A stretch of 64,000 nt of DNA, from the NCBI RefSeq assembly GCF_014192115.1, contig NZ_JACHXL010000002.1, positions 62,001 to 126,000 on the forward strand, written 5' to 3'. Source of the DNA: Psychrobacter luti. Its GTDB lineage: Bacteria; Pseudomonadota; Gammaproteobacteria; Pseudomonadales; Moraxellaceae. The notes under the pieces are model-generated. The model did not search any database and had not been told where the DNA came from. It saw nothing but the letters and a program-made list of their open reading frames with translations. This document shows, one piece after another, positions 29,846 through 39,315 of the stretch (its first letter is position 1; the number at the start of each line of letters is the position of its first letter). Position numbers and translations under genes: made by a program.

Positions 29846-30850
29846 CTAACCCCGCACATTCACCACATAACGCCCAACCGTTTTACTCGCCATAAAGCGA
29901 TCTAAATACTCAGGCGTTTGCTCAAGGGTAATCTCTTCTCCATAGCTTTCAAGATTGGGCAACTTCATATCTGTAGCCACGCGCTGCCAAATAGCCTTTT
30001 TATCCGCTAGTGGAATATAGACCGAATCGATACCGAGTAGGGACACCGCGCGAGTGATAAAAGGCATGACCGTCATCGAAAACTCAGCGCCACCCGCCAA
30101 TCCACAAGAGGTAACTGCGCCACCCGCTTTGGTTTGTTTGAGCAAGTTTGCTAAATAATTACCACCGATGGTATCAATGGCATTTGCCCACAGCTCGCGC
30201 CCAACAGGTTTATCTCCAACCTCATTGATGGTATCGCGATGACGGACTTCACTTGCACCTAACTCTTTTAGATAATCGCTTTGCTCAGGCTTACCGGAGA
30301 AGGCGATGACGTCATAGCCAAGCTGACTCAAAATCGCGATACTGATACTACCGACACCGCCCGTTGCACCAGTGACGGCTACTGGTCCGTCACTTGGTTT
30401 TGCGCCCATTTTTTCTAATTTTTGAATACTTAAGGCTGCCGTTAAGCCGCCAGTACCATAAATCATCGCTTCTTTTAGCGTCAATGAAGACGGACATTCG
30501 ACCGCCCAATCCGCTGGGATAGAGATCATTTGACTGAGACCGCCATCGGTATCCATGCCCAAGTCATAACCGAATACCACGACCTCTTGCCCTGCTTTAA
30601 AAGTGCCAGACTTATCGCTGACCACGACGCCAGCTGCATCGATACCAGGCGTATGTGGGTATTGCTTGGTGATTCTTTTATTGCCCGATGCTGACATCGC
30701 ATCTTTGAAATTTAACGATGAATAATGTACTTCGATTAACAAGTCATTCTCAGGCAAGTCAATGATATTGCGCTGTTGAATGCTTTTTTTAAATTCACCG
30801 TCGCTAGTTTCTTCGACTACCAAGGCTTTAAACGTTGTGTCGTCAGACAT
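29846..30850 (-). CDS. YhdH/AcuI-family NADPH oxidoreductase (acryloyl-CoA reductase type)
   Basis: 334-residue zinc-independent MDR protein. YSSLNFKDAMSASGN, PHTPGIDAAGVVVSD and the Rossmann segment VAVTGATGGVGSISIAIL are typical of YhdH/AcuI, which reduces acryloyl-CoA to propionyl-CoA or detoxifies related enones. ATSCGLAGG-type residues near position 240 and a C-terminal GRYVVNVRG also fit. The neighbouring gene 30938-31915 belongs to a different MDR branch. Whether they form an operon is unclear: the gap is 87 bp and both run leftward. The substrate is inferred from the family only. Confidence 0.88.
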   Translation of the reverse strand: MSDDTTFKALVVEETSDGEFKKSIQQRNIIDLPENDLLIEVHYSSLNFKDAMSASGNKRITKQYPHTPGIDAAGVVVSDKSGTFKAGQEVVVFGYDLGMDTDGGLSQMISIPADWAVECPSSLTLKEAMIYGTGGLTAALSIQKLEKMGAKPSDGPVAVTGATGGVGSISIAILSQLGYDVIAFSGKPEQSDYLKELGASEVRHRDTINEVGDKPVGRELWANAIDTIGGNYLANLLKQTKAGGAVTSCGLAGGAEFSMTVMPFITRAVSLLGIDSVYIPLADKKAIWQRVATDMKLPNLESYGEEITLEQTPEYLDRFMASKTVGRYVVNVRG

Positions 30851-30937
30851 AAGGCTGCTCCTAATTGGATTTCTTTATATAAATATGCATTTGCGAGTAG
30901 AGAAAAATGCTTAAAACCTTAAAATATAAAATGAGCC

Positions 30938-31915
30938 TTAAGGCTTTAACAGCACCTTACCGCTTTTTTCTGACTGCAGTTTTCCATCAACCGCTTTTAA
31001 GATATCAGCCAAATCAAACGTCGCTTCCGTTGGCAGTTTTAACTGACCACTGACGGCACGATCAATTAACTCATCAACCAAACGCTGTTTATTCTCAACG
31101 CTCATCTCTTGGCTAAGCTTACTGCCCCAAAAGCCTTTTAGTATGGCTTGCTTAAAAATCATATCCGTTGGATTGAGCATCATTGGCTTACCTGACATCG
31201 CACCAAATACCGCAAATGTCCCGCCATGACCGAGTAATGATAGTAAAGCACCACTGTCTTCACCGCCGACCGAGTCAACCGCTGCGGTGATTTTGTCATC
31301 GCCAATGATAGCTTTTACTTGCTCTTTCCAGTCACTATCTTCGGTATTGATATTGTTCTTCACACCGATAGCTTCTAGCTCTGCTACGGCATCGCTACTG
31401 CGTACTACGTTAATAGTTTTTATACCGCGTGCTGCTGCTAGCATGGCAAGTGATTTACCGACTGCGCCATTGGCGGCGTTCTGGATAACCCATTGACCAG
31501 CCTGTAATTCTAAGAACTCAAGTAGCATTAAAGCGCTAAGCGGCATGGCAATCAACTGTGCTGCCATTTCATCGTCTAAGCTGTCAGGCATCGGGAATAC
31601 CATATCTTCCACAGCGACGAAATACTCTGCCCAAGTCGCTTGCACACTGGCTGCTGCGACACGTTGACCAACTTTCAAATTTTTAACATCGCTACCGACA
31701 GCATCGATGATACCGACTGCCTCACTACCACCGATGGCAGGCATTTCGGGTTTAAAGCCATATTTACCACGAATGGTTAGTAGATCGTGATTATGAATTG
31801 AGGCTAAGATAGTTTTGACGCGGACTTCATTGGCTTTGGGTTCTGGAGTAGGGCGATCGCCGATGCTGAGTACTTCAGTTGGTTTGCCAAAATGGTCATA
31901 AGTTGCGCTACGCAT
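30938..31915 (-). CDS. MDR-family reductase related to trans-2-enoyl-CoA reductase (Etr/MECR-like)
   Basis: 325-residue medium-chain dehydrogenase/reductase without structural zinc cysteines. IHNHDLLTIRGKYG, PAIGGSEAVGIIDAVG and WVIQNAANGAVGKSLAMLAAA resemble mitochondrial-type enoyl reductases and quinone reductases. The following TINVVRSSD is the NADPH 2'-phosphate site (Arg). Cytosolic NADPH-dependent reduction of an enone or enoyl thioester is likely; the actual substrate is unknown. It lies upstream of the YhdH/AcuI-like gene on the same strand. Confidence 0.82.
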   Translation of the reverse strand: MRSATYDHFGKPTEVLSIGDRPTPEPKANEVRVKTILASIHNHDLLTIRGKYGFKPEMPAIGGSEAVGIIDAVGSDVKNLKVGQRVAAASVQATWAEYFVAVEDMVFPMPDSLDDEMAAQLIAMPLSALMLLEFLELQAGQWVIQNAANGAVGKSLAMLAAARGIKTINVVRSSDAVAELEAIGVKNNINTEDSDWKEQVKAIIGDDKITAAVDSVGGEDSGALLSLLGHGGTFAVFGAMSGKPMMLNPTDMIFKQAILKGFWGSKLSQEMSVENKQRLVDELIDRAVSGQLKLPTEATFDLADILKAVDGKLQSEKSGKVLLKP

Positions 31916-32041
31916 GATAAATCCTTTTTCTAATTTTTGAGTGAATAGTTAAAAAATACTAAGCAACAGTAACAAGTCACGTGCGTCTATCGCAATATCA
32001 GTTTGGTTAATGAAGGTTATTAGCTAGCAAGCTTCTATTGT

Positions 32042-32650
32042 TTAAGAAGAGGAATTATCAGCTGATTCGACTTTGCCTTGAATGATCTGAAACCTGCCAT
32101 CTACCATTTCGGTTAATAACGGCTCACCTTTATCATTCACCCGAAACAGCCCATATTCTGCCACCTCAAAAGCCGCGCCATGACCTTCTTGGAAGAAAAA
32201 GGCATTTGTCGCAAGCTGCATTGCGCCGTTACGGATACGATAGTGAATCGTCATCTCATTAGTCGCTAGATTTTTAGGCTGATTAGCCGCTAAGCGCACA
32301 AACTGTGCGACTTTATTGTTATCTAAGGCAACTATGACATAGCCCTCTTCACTAGTAGGATAGCTACCGGGGTCTCTATTTAAGGCGGCAAATACGTCAC
32401 GCTCTAGCGCATAGCTAAGTGTCATATAATCACCCTGCATAAATCCGCGTGGATCAACGGGCGCAAGTGCTAGTAAGACGGTATCACCAGTAGCTAAATG
32501 GGTTTCATACTTTGCGATATTCATCGTCATCACGATCAATATCAGTGCTAATCCAAGAAGGGCAATAACAATCGTGACGGCCGGTTTTTGTAGCCAATGG
32601 GCACTCGATGCGCCCTTAATCAAGCACTTGGTCAAAATTTTATTGTTCAT
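32042..32650 (-). CDS. GDYXXLXY-motif membrane-anchored protein
   Basis: 202 residues with one N-terminal transmembrane segment (about 24-45) and an extracytoplasmic domain containing GDYMTLSYAL, the motif that names the family. PVDPRGFMQGDY and GRFQIIQGKV are also typical. Its ATG overlaps the stop of the DUF4401 gene by 4 bp (ATGA), so translation is coupled. It is the last gene of a DUF2157-DUF4401-GDYXXLXY set found in many bacteria. Function unknown. Confidence 0.85.
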   Translation of the reverse strand: MNNKILTKCLIKGASSAHWLQKPAVTIVIALLGLALILIVMTMNIAKYETHLATGDTVLLALAPVDPRGFMQGDYMTLSYALERDVFAALNRDPGSYPTSEEGYVIVALDNNKVAQFVRLAANQPKNLATNEMTIHYRIRNGAMQLATNAFFFQEGHGAAFEVAEYGLFRVNDKGEPLLTEMVDGRFQIIQGKVESADNSSS

Positions 32651-33822
32651 GACAGCCGCTCCTGATTGTCGTTAGCACTTGGTTTTATATTCGCAAAATG
32701 GCCTTTGATAAGCAGCAAGCGCAGCAGTAATAGCGCGATACCGATGACAAGCATGGAAGCGGATTTGACTAGGAGAGTAGTATCGAGCTGATAGTAATAC
32801 CAAAAGATATAACCAACTAAGGCGATAACGCCCAGTCCTAAGAGTACGCGTTGGCTATTGGCAGTCGCGATAATAATAATTAAACTGGTGGCCAATAAGC
32901 CTGAGACATAAATAGATATTATCCCAAGTAGTACAATCGCAGCGCTAATGAGCAGTCCTGCTGCTGATATTAATTTGACGTGATAGCGCTTAAGAATAAG
33001 ATAAGCGGCATAAAGGCTAGCAAGCGTTAATAGCCCCTGTGCTAGGTAGTAGTTATAGCCAAAGGCTTCTCCATAACTATCGCTATCAAGGTTATCAAAG
33101 CTATTGCCATATTCAGTAGCGATAAAATAGACGGAAATAATGAGCAGAACATAGGCGCTTGCATAGCCAATAGCATTGATAATTTCTAGAGCGTTCATTC
33201 GCCATTTGGTCGGAATAAAAGCAGCTAGCCTATAGCGTTGTAAATGAGTCACGCTAGTGATTAATGCTAATAATCCTAAGCTTACCTCAGACAAATTATA
33301 GTAATTTAACAGGTAAAATAAGCAGCTTAAAGCTAAGGTCGCGCTCAATAAACGATAGATAAAATTGGGTATTACAACAGTCATCGACAGTTGTACAAGT
33401 AGCAATAGCACTATATTTAGTGGCTGTGCAATCTCACTCGCCAGTAAAGCATAGGCAATATAACCTTGACCTGCTAGCGTAATTGCAAAGGCTAAGCTAT
33501 TCCAAAAAGGGCTATGGCGTATGCGCGCGTTATAAAATAAGAATCCGCCAATGACGCTTAATAGTGCGCCAATAATAGATACTGCTATCGTAATATCAAG
33601 CAAACCAGTGTTATCTAAAATTAACGTTAAAAACCCTATAAAAAATAGACTGGCTAGAATACCGCTCATACCAAAAAGTAAGCTTATAAACCAAGGGCTG
33701 TGCGCTTGAGATGCTGCATTATTTAAAAGCTTATCACTGACATTCTGCGTATCGATGAGTCCCTGCTGTTGTAATAGTAAAAGGTCAGGCTGTTGCTCGT
33801 TATAGTTGATATCATTGTTCAT
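32647..33822 (-). CDS. DUF4401 polytopic membrane protein
   Basis: 391-residue integral membrane protein with about ten hydrophobic segments after a polar N-terminus (NEQQPDLLLLQQQGLI). It matches the DUF4401 type that accompanies DUF2157 and GDYXXLXY proteins. AAGGAGAACAGTG directly before the ATG at 33822 decides the start, although the frame is open to 33858. It overlaps the upstream DUF2157 gene by 11 bp. Function unknown; the three proteins probably form a complex in the inner membrane (inference). Confidence 0.85.
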   Translation of the reverse strand: MNNDINYNEQQPDLLLLQQQGLIDTQNVSDKLLNNAASQAHSPWFISLLFGMSGILASLFFIGFLTLILDNTGLLDITIAVSIIGALLSVIGGFLFYNARIRHSPFWNSLAFAITLAGQGYIAYALLASEIAQPLNIVLLLLVQLSMTVVIPNFIYRLLSATLALSCLFYLLNYYNLSEVSLGLLALITSVTHLQRYRLAAFIPTKWRMNALEIINAIGYASAYVLLIISVYFIATEYGNSFDNLDSDSYGEAFGYNYYLAQGLLTLASLYAAYLILKRYHVKLISAAGLLISAAIVLLGIISIYVSGLLATSLIIIIATANSQRVLLGLGVIALVGYIFWYYYQLDTTLLVKSASMLVIGIALLLLRLLLIKGHFANIKPSANDNQERLS

Positions 33823-34957
33823 CACTGTTCTCCTTAATGATAAAAGAAGCAGTGTCATCGTTCTTTATACGAGCAACTTTACGCAGCCACATAACTGCCG
33901 ACGAGCTCATGCCAATAAGCAACAAGGCCAATATTAAAAAACCAGCGGCGTCAAAACCATCTAACAGCCATTTACCAGCCCAAAACATCACCACAACAAT
34001 AATAGAAAACGACAGATAAGTCAGCATCAGCAAATCAATATGGCGCTGATAAAATTGCCAAAACATAAAGCCGCACCAACCTAACCACACTATGATAGCG
34101 ATGAGCGTTGCCCACATATTGCCACTCTCAAAGACCGTGACAATTGCCAGATGAGTTATAAAAAACGTACTACATAAACCAACGACATAAGTACTCCAGT
34201 GCAAGTTGGATTTGGTTTGAGCACTGTTTATTTTAGAGGTATTTAGAAGATACTGAACGTCATTATTGGTTGTATCGGAGATAAGGGCTTTACGGTTAAT
34301 ACGATTGAAGGAATTGCTAGCAGGGGAAGGGTTGTTATTATCGAAGCTAATAAGCCAACTATAAAAGGCAATAAAATTAAATAGCGCAAGGATGGCTACT
34401 TGAGAGACGTTTTGCAGGCTATAGTTAATAAATTGTAGATTTTCGACATCTAAATAGAGTGCCAAGCAGGTATTAACTAACCCCAACCAGAGCAGCCACA
34501 GCGCAGGGAAACGGCCAATCATGACCCAAGGCGTAATCAGTATTGCCCAACCAAAGAAAAGCTGCCACGTATCAGCACCCGTTTGATAGACCTGCCCAAA
34601 TAGCGCCAATAAGCTACCGGTAATGATGCTAGCAATGAGCAACAATAACTGCCGAATTAGTTGAAACTGTCGCCTAAAAGACAGGGCTACATAAAGCGCA
34701 ATGGTAATCACCAACGCTCCTTCAACCAAGGCAAACTTACCTATTTTGCCCATATTTTGCCAGTTATAGGCGATAAAGAACACAAGCGATAATACCAATG
34801 CCACCGTGCCAATAATCAGTAGCACTTTATCAAAAAAGTCTAGCCAAGTGCGTTTGCTTGGATAGACTTCTAAGTGTATTGCTGCTGCCTCGGTATTTTT
34901 AAGAGGGAGGATATCTTGTTGCAGTAACTGCTCGATAGTACGCCGTGCGTGGCTCAT
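33812..34957 (-). CDS. DUF2157 polytopic membrane protein
   Basis: 381 residues. A short soluble N-terminus (RRTIEQLLQQDILP) is followed by the DUF2157 membrane region, with FIAYNWQNMGKIGKFALVEG as a recognisable core and about ten hydrophobic segments. An Asn/Ser-rich loop of about 50 residues near the middle is cytoplasmic or periplasmic. First gene of the leftward trio; the others overlap it in series. Function unknown. Confidence 0.85.
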   Translation of the reverse strand: MSHARRTIEQLLQQDILPLKNTEAAAIHLEVYPSKRTWLDFFDKVLLIIGTVALVLSLVFFIAYNWQNMGKIGKFALVEGALVITIALYVALSFRRQFQLIRQLLLLIASIITGSLLALFGQVYQTGADTWQLFFGWAILITPWVMIGRFPALWLLWLGLVNTCLALYLDVENLQFINYSLQNVSQVAILALFNFIAFYSWLISFDNNNPSPASNSFNRINRKALISDTTNNDVQYLLNTSKINSAQTKSNLHWSTYVVGLCSTFFITHLAIVTVFESGNMWATLIAIIVWLGWCGFMFWQFYQRHIDLLMLTYLSFSIIVVVMFWAGKWLLDGFDAAGFLILALLLIGMSSSAVMWLRKVARIKNDDTASFIIKENSDEQ

Positions 34958-35076
34958 AGTCGCCTCTGATTAAAAACAGTTTGTAGGCTATCTTAGCTGT
35001 TTTTACGCCGGCATAATGTACTAAAGTTTATAAGTTACTATCTTTTATAACTTACTAACCTTTATAAAAACTTTAA

Positions 35077-35331
35077 TTAATAAAACTCGATACGGCTTAG
35101 CAGGTGCTCTTGAATTAAATAGGCGCAAATATAAGCGCTCGGCCAAGCAACCATAAAGGCATACTTCCACGAGTTAAACAGGGTAATAAAGAAGCCTTCG
35201 ACAAACCCTACGTTAATCAGTAGCAAGGCCGTCGAGATAATCGTCGACATCATCAGCGCCATTAAAAAGGTGAAAATTAGCCGATAGTATTTGCGCCGCG
35301 TGCGTATTCTGACGGTCGGGAACTTTGCCAT
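35077..35331 (-). CDS. DUF2798 small membrane protein
   Basis: 84 residues from the ATG at 35331. A basic N-terminus (RIRTRRKYYR) is followed by two hydrophobic helices, with FLMALMMSTIIST then FNSWKYAFMVAWPSAY, which fits the DUF2798 family of two-helix proteins. The frame is open to 35418, but the added residues are not family-like. Function unknown. It lies 120 bp upstream of the DUF2157 set on the same strand. Confidence 0.75.
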   Translation of the reverse strand: MAKFPTVRIRTRRKYYRLIFTFLMALMMSTIISTALLLINVGFVEGFFITLFNSWKYAFMVAWPSAYICAYLIQEHLLSRIEFY

Positions 35332-35565
35332 AATGTTCTGTTGTCCTGCTTGATGAGAGCCACGTTTAACGGGTGTTATAAACGTGATTTTGCGATGAGA
35401 GAGGATGATATAAAGCATTGCTCATGCTTAGCGGCGACTATGATAACGCGTGATGACGGCGAGGTAAAACGGTTATTATCAATCATAAAGTTCGCCTTAT
35501 TATATTGTTATCATTCAGTTTTAATGCTTCGCTGCTATTCAGGCTTATTAAGTGAACTTTAATGC

Positions 35566-35610
35566 TATTTAAAATAGCTGTATTTAAAATAACCTTCTTT
35601 AAAATAACTG
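35566..35610. repeat. Three 15-bp tandem repeats just before the racemase gene
   Basis: Units TATTTAAAATAGCTG, TATTTAAAATAACCT and TCTTTAAAATAACTG lie head to tail, ending 14 bp before the ATG at 35625. Each holds TTTAAAAT, which resembles a -10 box. They could be repeated promoter elements or slippage-prone leader sequence. Confidence 0.7.
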
Positions 35611-35624
35611 TATAAGGATAAAAA

Positions 35625-36386
35625 ATGTCTGCTAATCACAGTAATGCAGCGAAACAATCAGCCAAACAATCCCCGTCCAAAACCTTATCTAAACAAAGAA
35701 TGCTTGGTATCATCGGTGGCATGAGTTGGGAGAGTACCGAAAGCTATTATCGACTGATAAATGAAGGCATCAAGGCTAAGTTGGGCAATTTGCATTCAGC
35801 AGATTTACTGCTTCATAGCGTGGACTTTGCGCCGATTGAGGCACTGCAAGCTACAGGCGCGTGGGATGAAATGGGCGCAATATTAGCCAATAGCGGCAAA
35901 CGTCTACAAGCGGCTGGCGCGCAAGGTTTACTTATCGCTACTAATACCATGCATAAAGTTGTCGATGATGTCCAAGCCGCGACTAACCTGCCGATTATTC
36001 ATATTGCCGATGTCACGGCTGCTGCGATTAAGCACCAAGGTCTGACCAAAGTAGCGCTACTTGGGACTCAGTTCACCATGACGCAGGACTTTTATAATCA
36101 GCGCTTGATTGATGCAGGCTTGCAAGTGTTGATACCAGAAAATGACGCACGGGCAGAGGTACATCGCATTATTTATGAGGAGCTATGTCAAGGTCAGCTA
36201 CTTGCTAGCTCACGCCAGTATTATCAGCAAGTGATTCAGGATTTAGCGAATAAAGGTGCAGAGGGCGTCATCTTAGGCTGTACCGAAATTGGACTGCTTA
36301 TTCAGCAAGCAGACAGCCCCATTCCCGTATTTGATACCACCGCTATTCATGCCGCAGCAGCGGTGAATTTTTTATTAAGTCACTGA
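35625..36386 (+). CDS. Aspartate/glutamate racemase family protein (YgeA-like)
   Basis: 253 residues; cofactor-independent racemase fold. LGIIGGMSWEST opens the core after a 25-residue polar tail. The first catalytic position, usually Cys, is Thr (ATNTMHKV), while the second, in LGCTEIGLL, keeps Cys. The Thr/Cys pair is as in E. coli YgeA, reported to be specific for L-Asp/L-Glu. AAGGATAAAAA precedes the ATG. The gene stands alone between divergent and convergent neighbours. Confidence 0.88.
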   Translation: MSANHSNAAKQSAKQSPSKTLSKQRMLGIIGGMSWESTESYYRLINEGIKAKLGNLHSADLLLHSVDFAPIEALQATGAWDEMGAILANSGKRLQAAGAQGLLIATNTMHKVVDDVQAATNLPIIHIADVTAAAIKHQGLTKVALLGTQFTMTQDFYNQRLIDAGLQVLIPENDARAEVHRIIYEELCQGQLLASSRQYYQQVIQDLANKGAEGVILGCTEIGLLIQQADSPIPVFDTTAIHAAAAVNFLLSH

Positions 36387-36425
36387 TTTTAAAAAAGTTG
36401 AGCTTAAATCAATTGAACTTACTAT

Positions 36426-38006
36426 CTATAAACCACGCGATGAGCGTTTATGTTTTCTTATCATACGATGTTTCTGTATTCGTCTTTGCAGACGTCGACG
36501 CAACCTTGTGACACGGCGTAAAGGGGAAAGTCTCCACACAGTGGTTGGTACAATATCACGAAAAGATGCACTGGTTCCTGTATGCGCGCGAAACTCTTCA
36601 GACCTTTGCGCCGCTTCTTCTGCGGGCATGTTTTTACCTTTGCGCCAGCCACCGTACAGATATAATCCCGCGCCCATCAGAGCAGTTGCTACCATACCTG
36701 CTGGAAACGACAGCCAAAGCGCATCGGTGCCAAGGAACGGATAAAGCCCGAAAGCAAAGCCAAGACGCACAGGATACATCGAAATTATCATGACAATCAG
36801 CGGCCAAATCACATAACCGTTTGCCCGCATAGTGCCAAACAAAACCTGCGCTATCCCAAAGAATATAAAGCCCCATGTCGCCATTAGCTGAATATGACGC
36901 CCGATCGGCACCGCTTGACTGTCACTGCCAAGGAAAAGGCCTAGAATGGTTTCATCAAAAACAGTTAGTAGCACAATAATAAATCCGGTCAATATCACGT
37001 TGAATATAAGCCCCCAGCGTGTGATACCTGCAACCCTATGCCATTGATTGGCACCGATGTTCTGTGCGACCATCGCGCTGGCCGCGGCACTTAGCGCCAT
37101 TGCCGGCATCTGCACGTAGGTCCAAAGCTGTTGAGTCGCGCTATAAGCGGCTGTGGTCTGTACGCCTTCACGGTTAATTAGCGACAACATCGTCAACGCC
37201 GCTGATGAGATAACGATCATCTGCAGGCCCATTGGCAAACCTTTTGAGAACATCGACTTTAGGATTTCTCGGTTTGCGCGTAAAAAACGCAGCTCAGGCA
37301 ACTTAAGCGTCAGCACAGAGCCACGTAGGTACATGGTGACGACCATGCCAATAAGTGCTAGCGTGTTTGCGACGGCGGTGGCGAATGCCGAGCCAAATAT
37401 ACCCCATTCGGGAAAGGGGCCTAGTCCCAAAATCAATACCGGCGTCAAAATCACGTCAATCACGACCGATATAATGATAAACCAAAGCGGCGTCGTAGAA
37501 TCGCCCGTCCCGCGCAGTGCCATCATTATCAGCGTAAAGGTTAAGGTGACAGGCATCGCAATGAAAATCATGCGCAGATAGGTCAAGGCAAGGTCTAGCG
37601 CACTTGGTGGCGTGCCAAGTAGATTAAGCAGCATCGGCGCAAATAGCCACCCTACTGCCGACACCAATATACTTATCGGAATAATGCTGCCCAGCGCCGT
37701 TCCCATGGTTTTTTTGACCATGGTGTTGTCACGGCTGCCCATGGCCTGACCAATCAAAATAGTAGACGCCATACCGAAACCAAACACGAATGAGATCAGG
37801 ATAAACATCAAGATGTTGCCGTTTGCTGTGGCTGCCAATGCTTCCTCACCCAAAAATCGACCTACCCAGACGGCATTAATCGAGCCGTTTAATGACTGTA
37901 GTGCCGATGAGCCAAGTGTGGGCAATGCAAACAGCAGCATCGTTTTGGCAATTGACCCCTCGGTGAGGTCACGCTGTTTACCAGTAGAGGTATTTATTTT
38001 ACTCAA
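36426..38006 (-). CDS. MATE-family multidrug/solute efflux transporter
   Basis: 526-residue inner-membrane antiporter, 12 predicted helices in two MatE repeats. LTEGSIAKTMLLFALPTLGSSALQ opens the first and MGLQMIVISSAALTML marks the second. It is longer than typical MATE proteins (about 450-480) because of a cytoplasmic C-terminal tail of about 75 residues with an Arg/Lys-rich end (RRVTRLRRRLQRRIQK). Substrate and coupling ion are unknown. Its 3' end is 39 bp from the racemase stop, convergent. Several short overlapping frames are shadows of this GC-rich tail. Confidence 0.88.
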   Translation of the reverse strand: MSKINTSTGKQRDLTEGSIAKTMLLFALPTLGSSALQSLNGSINAVWVGRFLGEEALAATANGNILMFILISFVFGFGMASTILIGQAMGSRDNTMVKKTMGTALGSIIPISILVSAVGWLFAPMLLNLLGTPPSALDLALTYLRMIFIAMPVTLTFTLIMMALRGTGDSTTPLWFIIISVVIDVILTPVLILGLGPFPEWGIFGSAFATAVANTLALIGMVVTMYLRGSVLTLKLPELRFLRANREILKSMFSKGLPMGLQMIVISSAALTMLSLINREGVQTTAAYSATQQLWTYVQMPAMALSAAASAMVAQNIGANQWHRVAGITRWGLIFNVILTGFIIVLLTVFDETILGLFLGSDSQAVPIGRHIQLMATWGFIFFGIAQVLFGTMRANGYVIWPLIVMIISMYPVRLGFAFGLYPFLGTDALWLSFPAGMVATALMGAGLYLYGGWRKGKNMPAEEAAQRSEEFRAHTGTSASFRDIVPTTVWRLSPLRRVTRLRRRLQRRIQKHRMIRKHKRSSRGL

Positions 38007-38264
38007 TGTTGATCCTTTTGCGCTAGACCGTTAATTTGGAGCTGACTAAACGAAAACGCTTATCATAAACCAGAAAGTTTGTGCCGTCTTTATTAGAGCT
38101 GTAAACTCTCGGCAACTTTTATAATGACTTGACTGTCATTTTTTATGTGATTGTCATACAGTCTATAAGCGAGGATAATTGTTATTATTGCTTAAACTTA
38201 AATAAGCTTGTGCTAGGATTATGCTTTTTAATCTATTCTGCCAGCTTTTAACAAGGATGTTTCG

Positions 38265-39212
38265 ATGCTATTAAAACGCCTGTGCCTTGCCGCGCTTTTT
38301 AGTCTTTCAGTCGTCGGCTGTACTACTGCGCCCAATACTTTAGCGGTCAACACTACTCAAAAATTAGTTCAATATGAGCGTAACAAGTCTGATTTAGCCG
38401 TCAAAGCGATGACATTAAGCTCTGGTGAAAAAATGGTCTATGCCGAAAATGGCAATGTGGCGGGCGAGCCTTTATTACTCATTCATGGCTTTGGCGGTAA
38501 TAAAGATAACTTTACTCGTATTGCTCGCCATCTAGAAGGTTATCATCTCATCATTCCTGACCTGCTTGGTTTCGGCGAGTCGAGCAAACCGATGACTGCG
38601 GATTATCGCTCGGAGGCGCAGGCCACACGCTTGCACGAGCTATTACAAGCTAAGGGCTTGGCATCCAATATTCATGTCGGCGGTAACTCGATGGGTGGCG
38701 CTATCAGTGTCGCTTATGCCGCGAAGTATCCTAAAGAGGTTAAGAGTTTATGGTTGGTCGATAGTGGCGGGTTTTGGTCGGCAGGCATTCACGACTCGCT
38801 GAAAAATGCCACGCTTGAGAACAATCCGCTACTGGTGAATAACAAAGAAGATTTCTATAAGATGTATGACTTTGTGATGTCTAAGCCACCTTATATTCCT
38901 AAGTCCGTAAAAGCCGTATTTGCGCAAGAGCGTCTTGCCAATCAAGAATTGCATGCCAATATCCTACAGCAAATCGTCACCGACAACGTCGAGGAGCGCG
39001 CGAAGACTATCGCTGAATATAAGATTCCAACGCTGGTGGTTTGGGGTGAGGAAGATAAGGTAATTAAGCCTGAAACAGTGACACTAATAAAAGAAATTAT
39101 TCCGCAGTCACAAGTGATTATGATGCCAGAGATTGGTCATGTGCCAACGATAGAGGCGGTGAAGCAAACGGCTGAGGATTATAAAATGTTTCGTGAAGGG
39201 CTTAATAAGTAG
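38265..39212 (+). CDS. lip1: Lip1-type lipoprotein alpha/beta-hydrolase (lipase/esterase)
   Basis: 315 residues. A lipoprotein signal peptide ends in SVVGC (Cys19). It is followed by the alpha/beta-hydrolase core: oxyanion HGFGGNKDNFT, nucleophile GNSMGGA (Ser), GEEDKVI (Asp region) and GHVP (His). From memory it is nearly collinear with Lip1 of Psychrobacter immobilis, a cold-active lipase, throughout. Anchored in the outer membrane or periplasm, it would hydrolyse acyl esters. AAGGATGTTTCG precedes the ATG. A terminator follows. Confidence 0.92.
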   Translation: MLLKRLCLAALFSLSVVGCTTAPNTLAVNTTQKLVQYERNKSDLAVKAMTLSSGEKMVYAENGNVAGEPLLLIHGFGGNKDNFTRIARHLEGYHLIIPDLLGFGESSKPMTADYRSEAQATRLHELLQAKGLASNIHVGGNSMGGAISVAYAAKYPKEVKSLWLVDSGGFWSAGIHDSLKNATLENNPLLVNNKEDFYKMYDFVMSKPPYIPKSVKAVFAQERLANQELHANILQQIVTDNVEERAKTIAEYKIPTLVVWGEEDKVIKPETVTLIKEIIPQSQVIMMPEIGHVPTIEAVKQTAEDYKMFREGLNK

Positions 39213-39246
39213 TTATTTAGGTTGATAGGTTTGGTTAAAACTAGAA

Positions 39247-39280
39247 AAGAAACATCAGATAATCTGATGTTTCTTTTTTT
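39247..39280 (+). terminator. Intrinsic terminator of lip1
   Basis: AAAGAAACATCAGAT / ATCTGATGTTTCTTT: a long stem with an almost closed loop, followed by further T. It sits about 35 bp after the lip1 stop. Confidence 0.9.
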
Positions 39281-39315
39281 GGCTACAAGATTGTAGTAGC
39301 GTAGGCTAGGGTAAA

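Noticed and set aside
36461..36876. Four overlapping frames in the MATE gene 3' part
   Set aside because: Shadows of the GC-rich MATE coding sequence.
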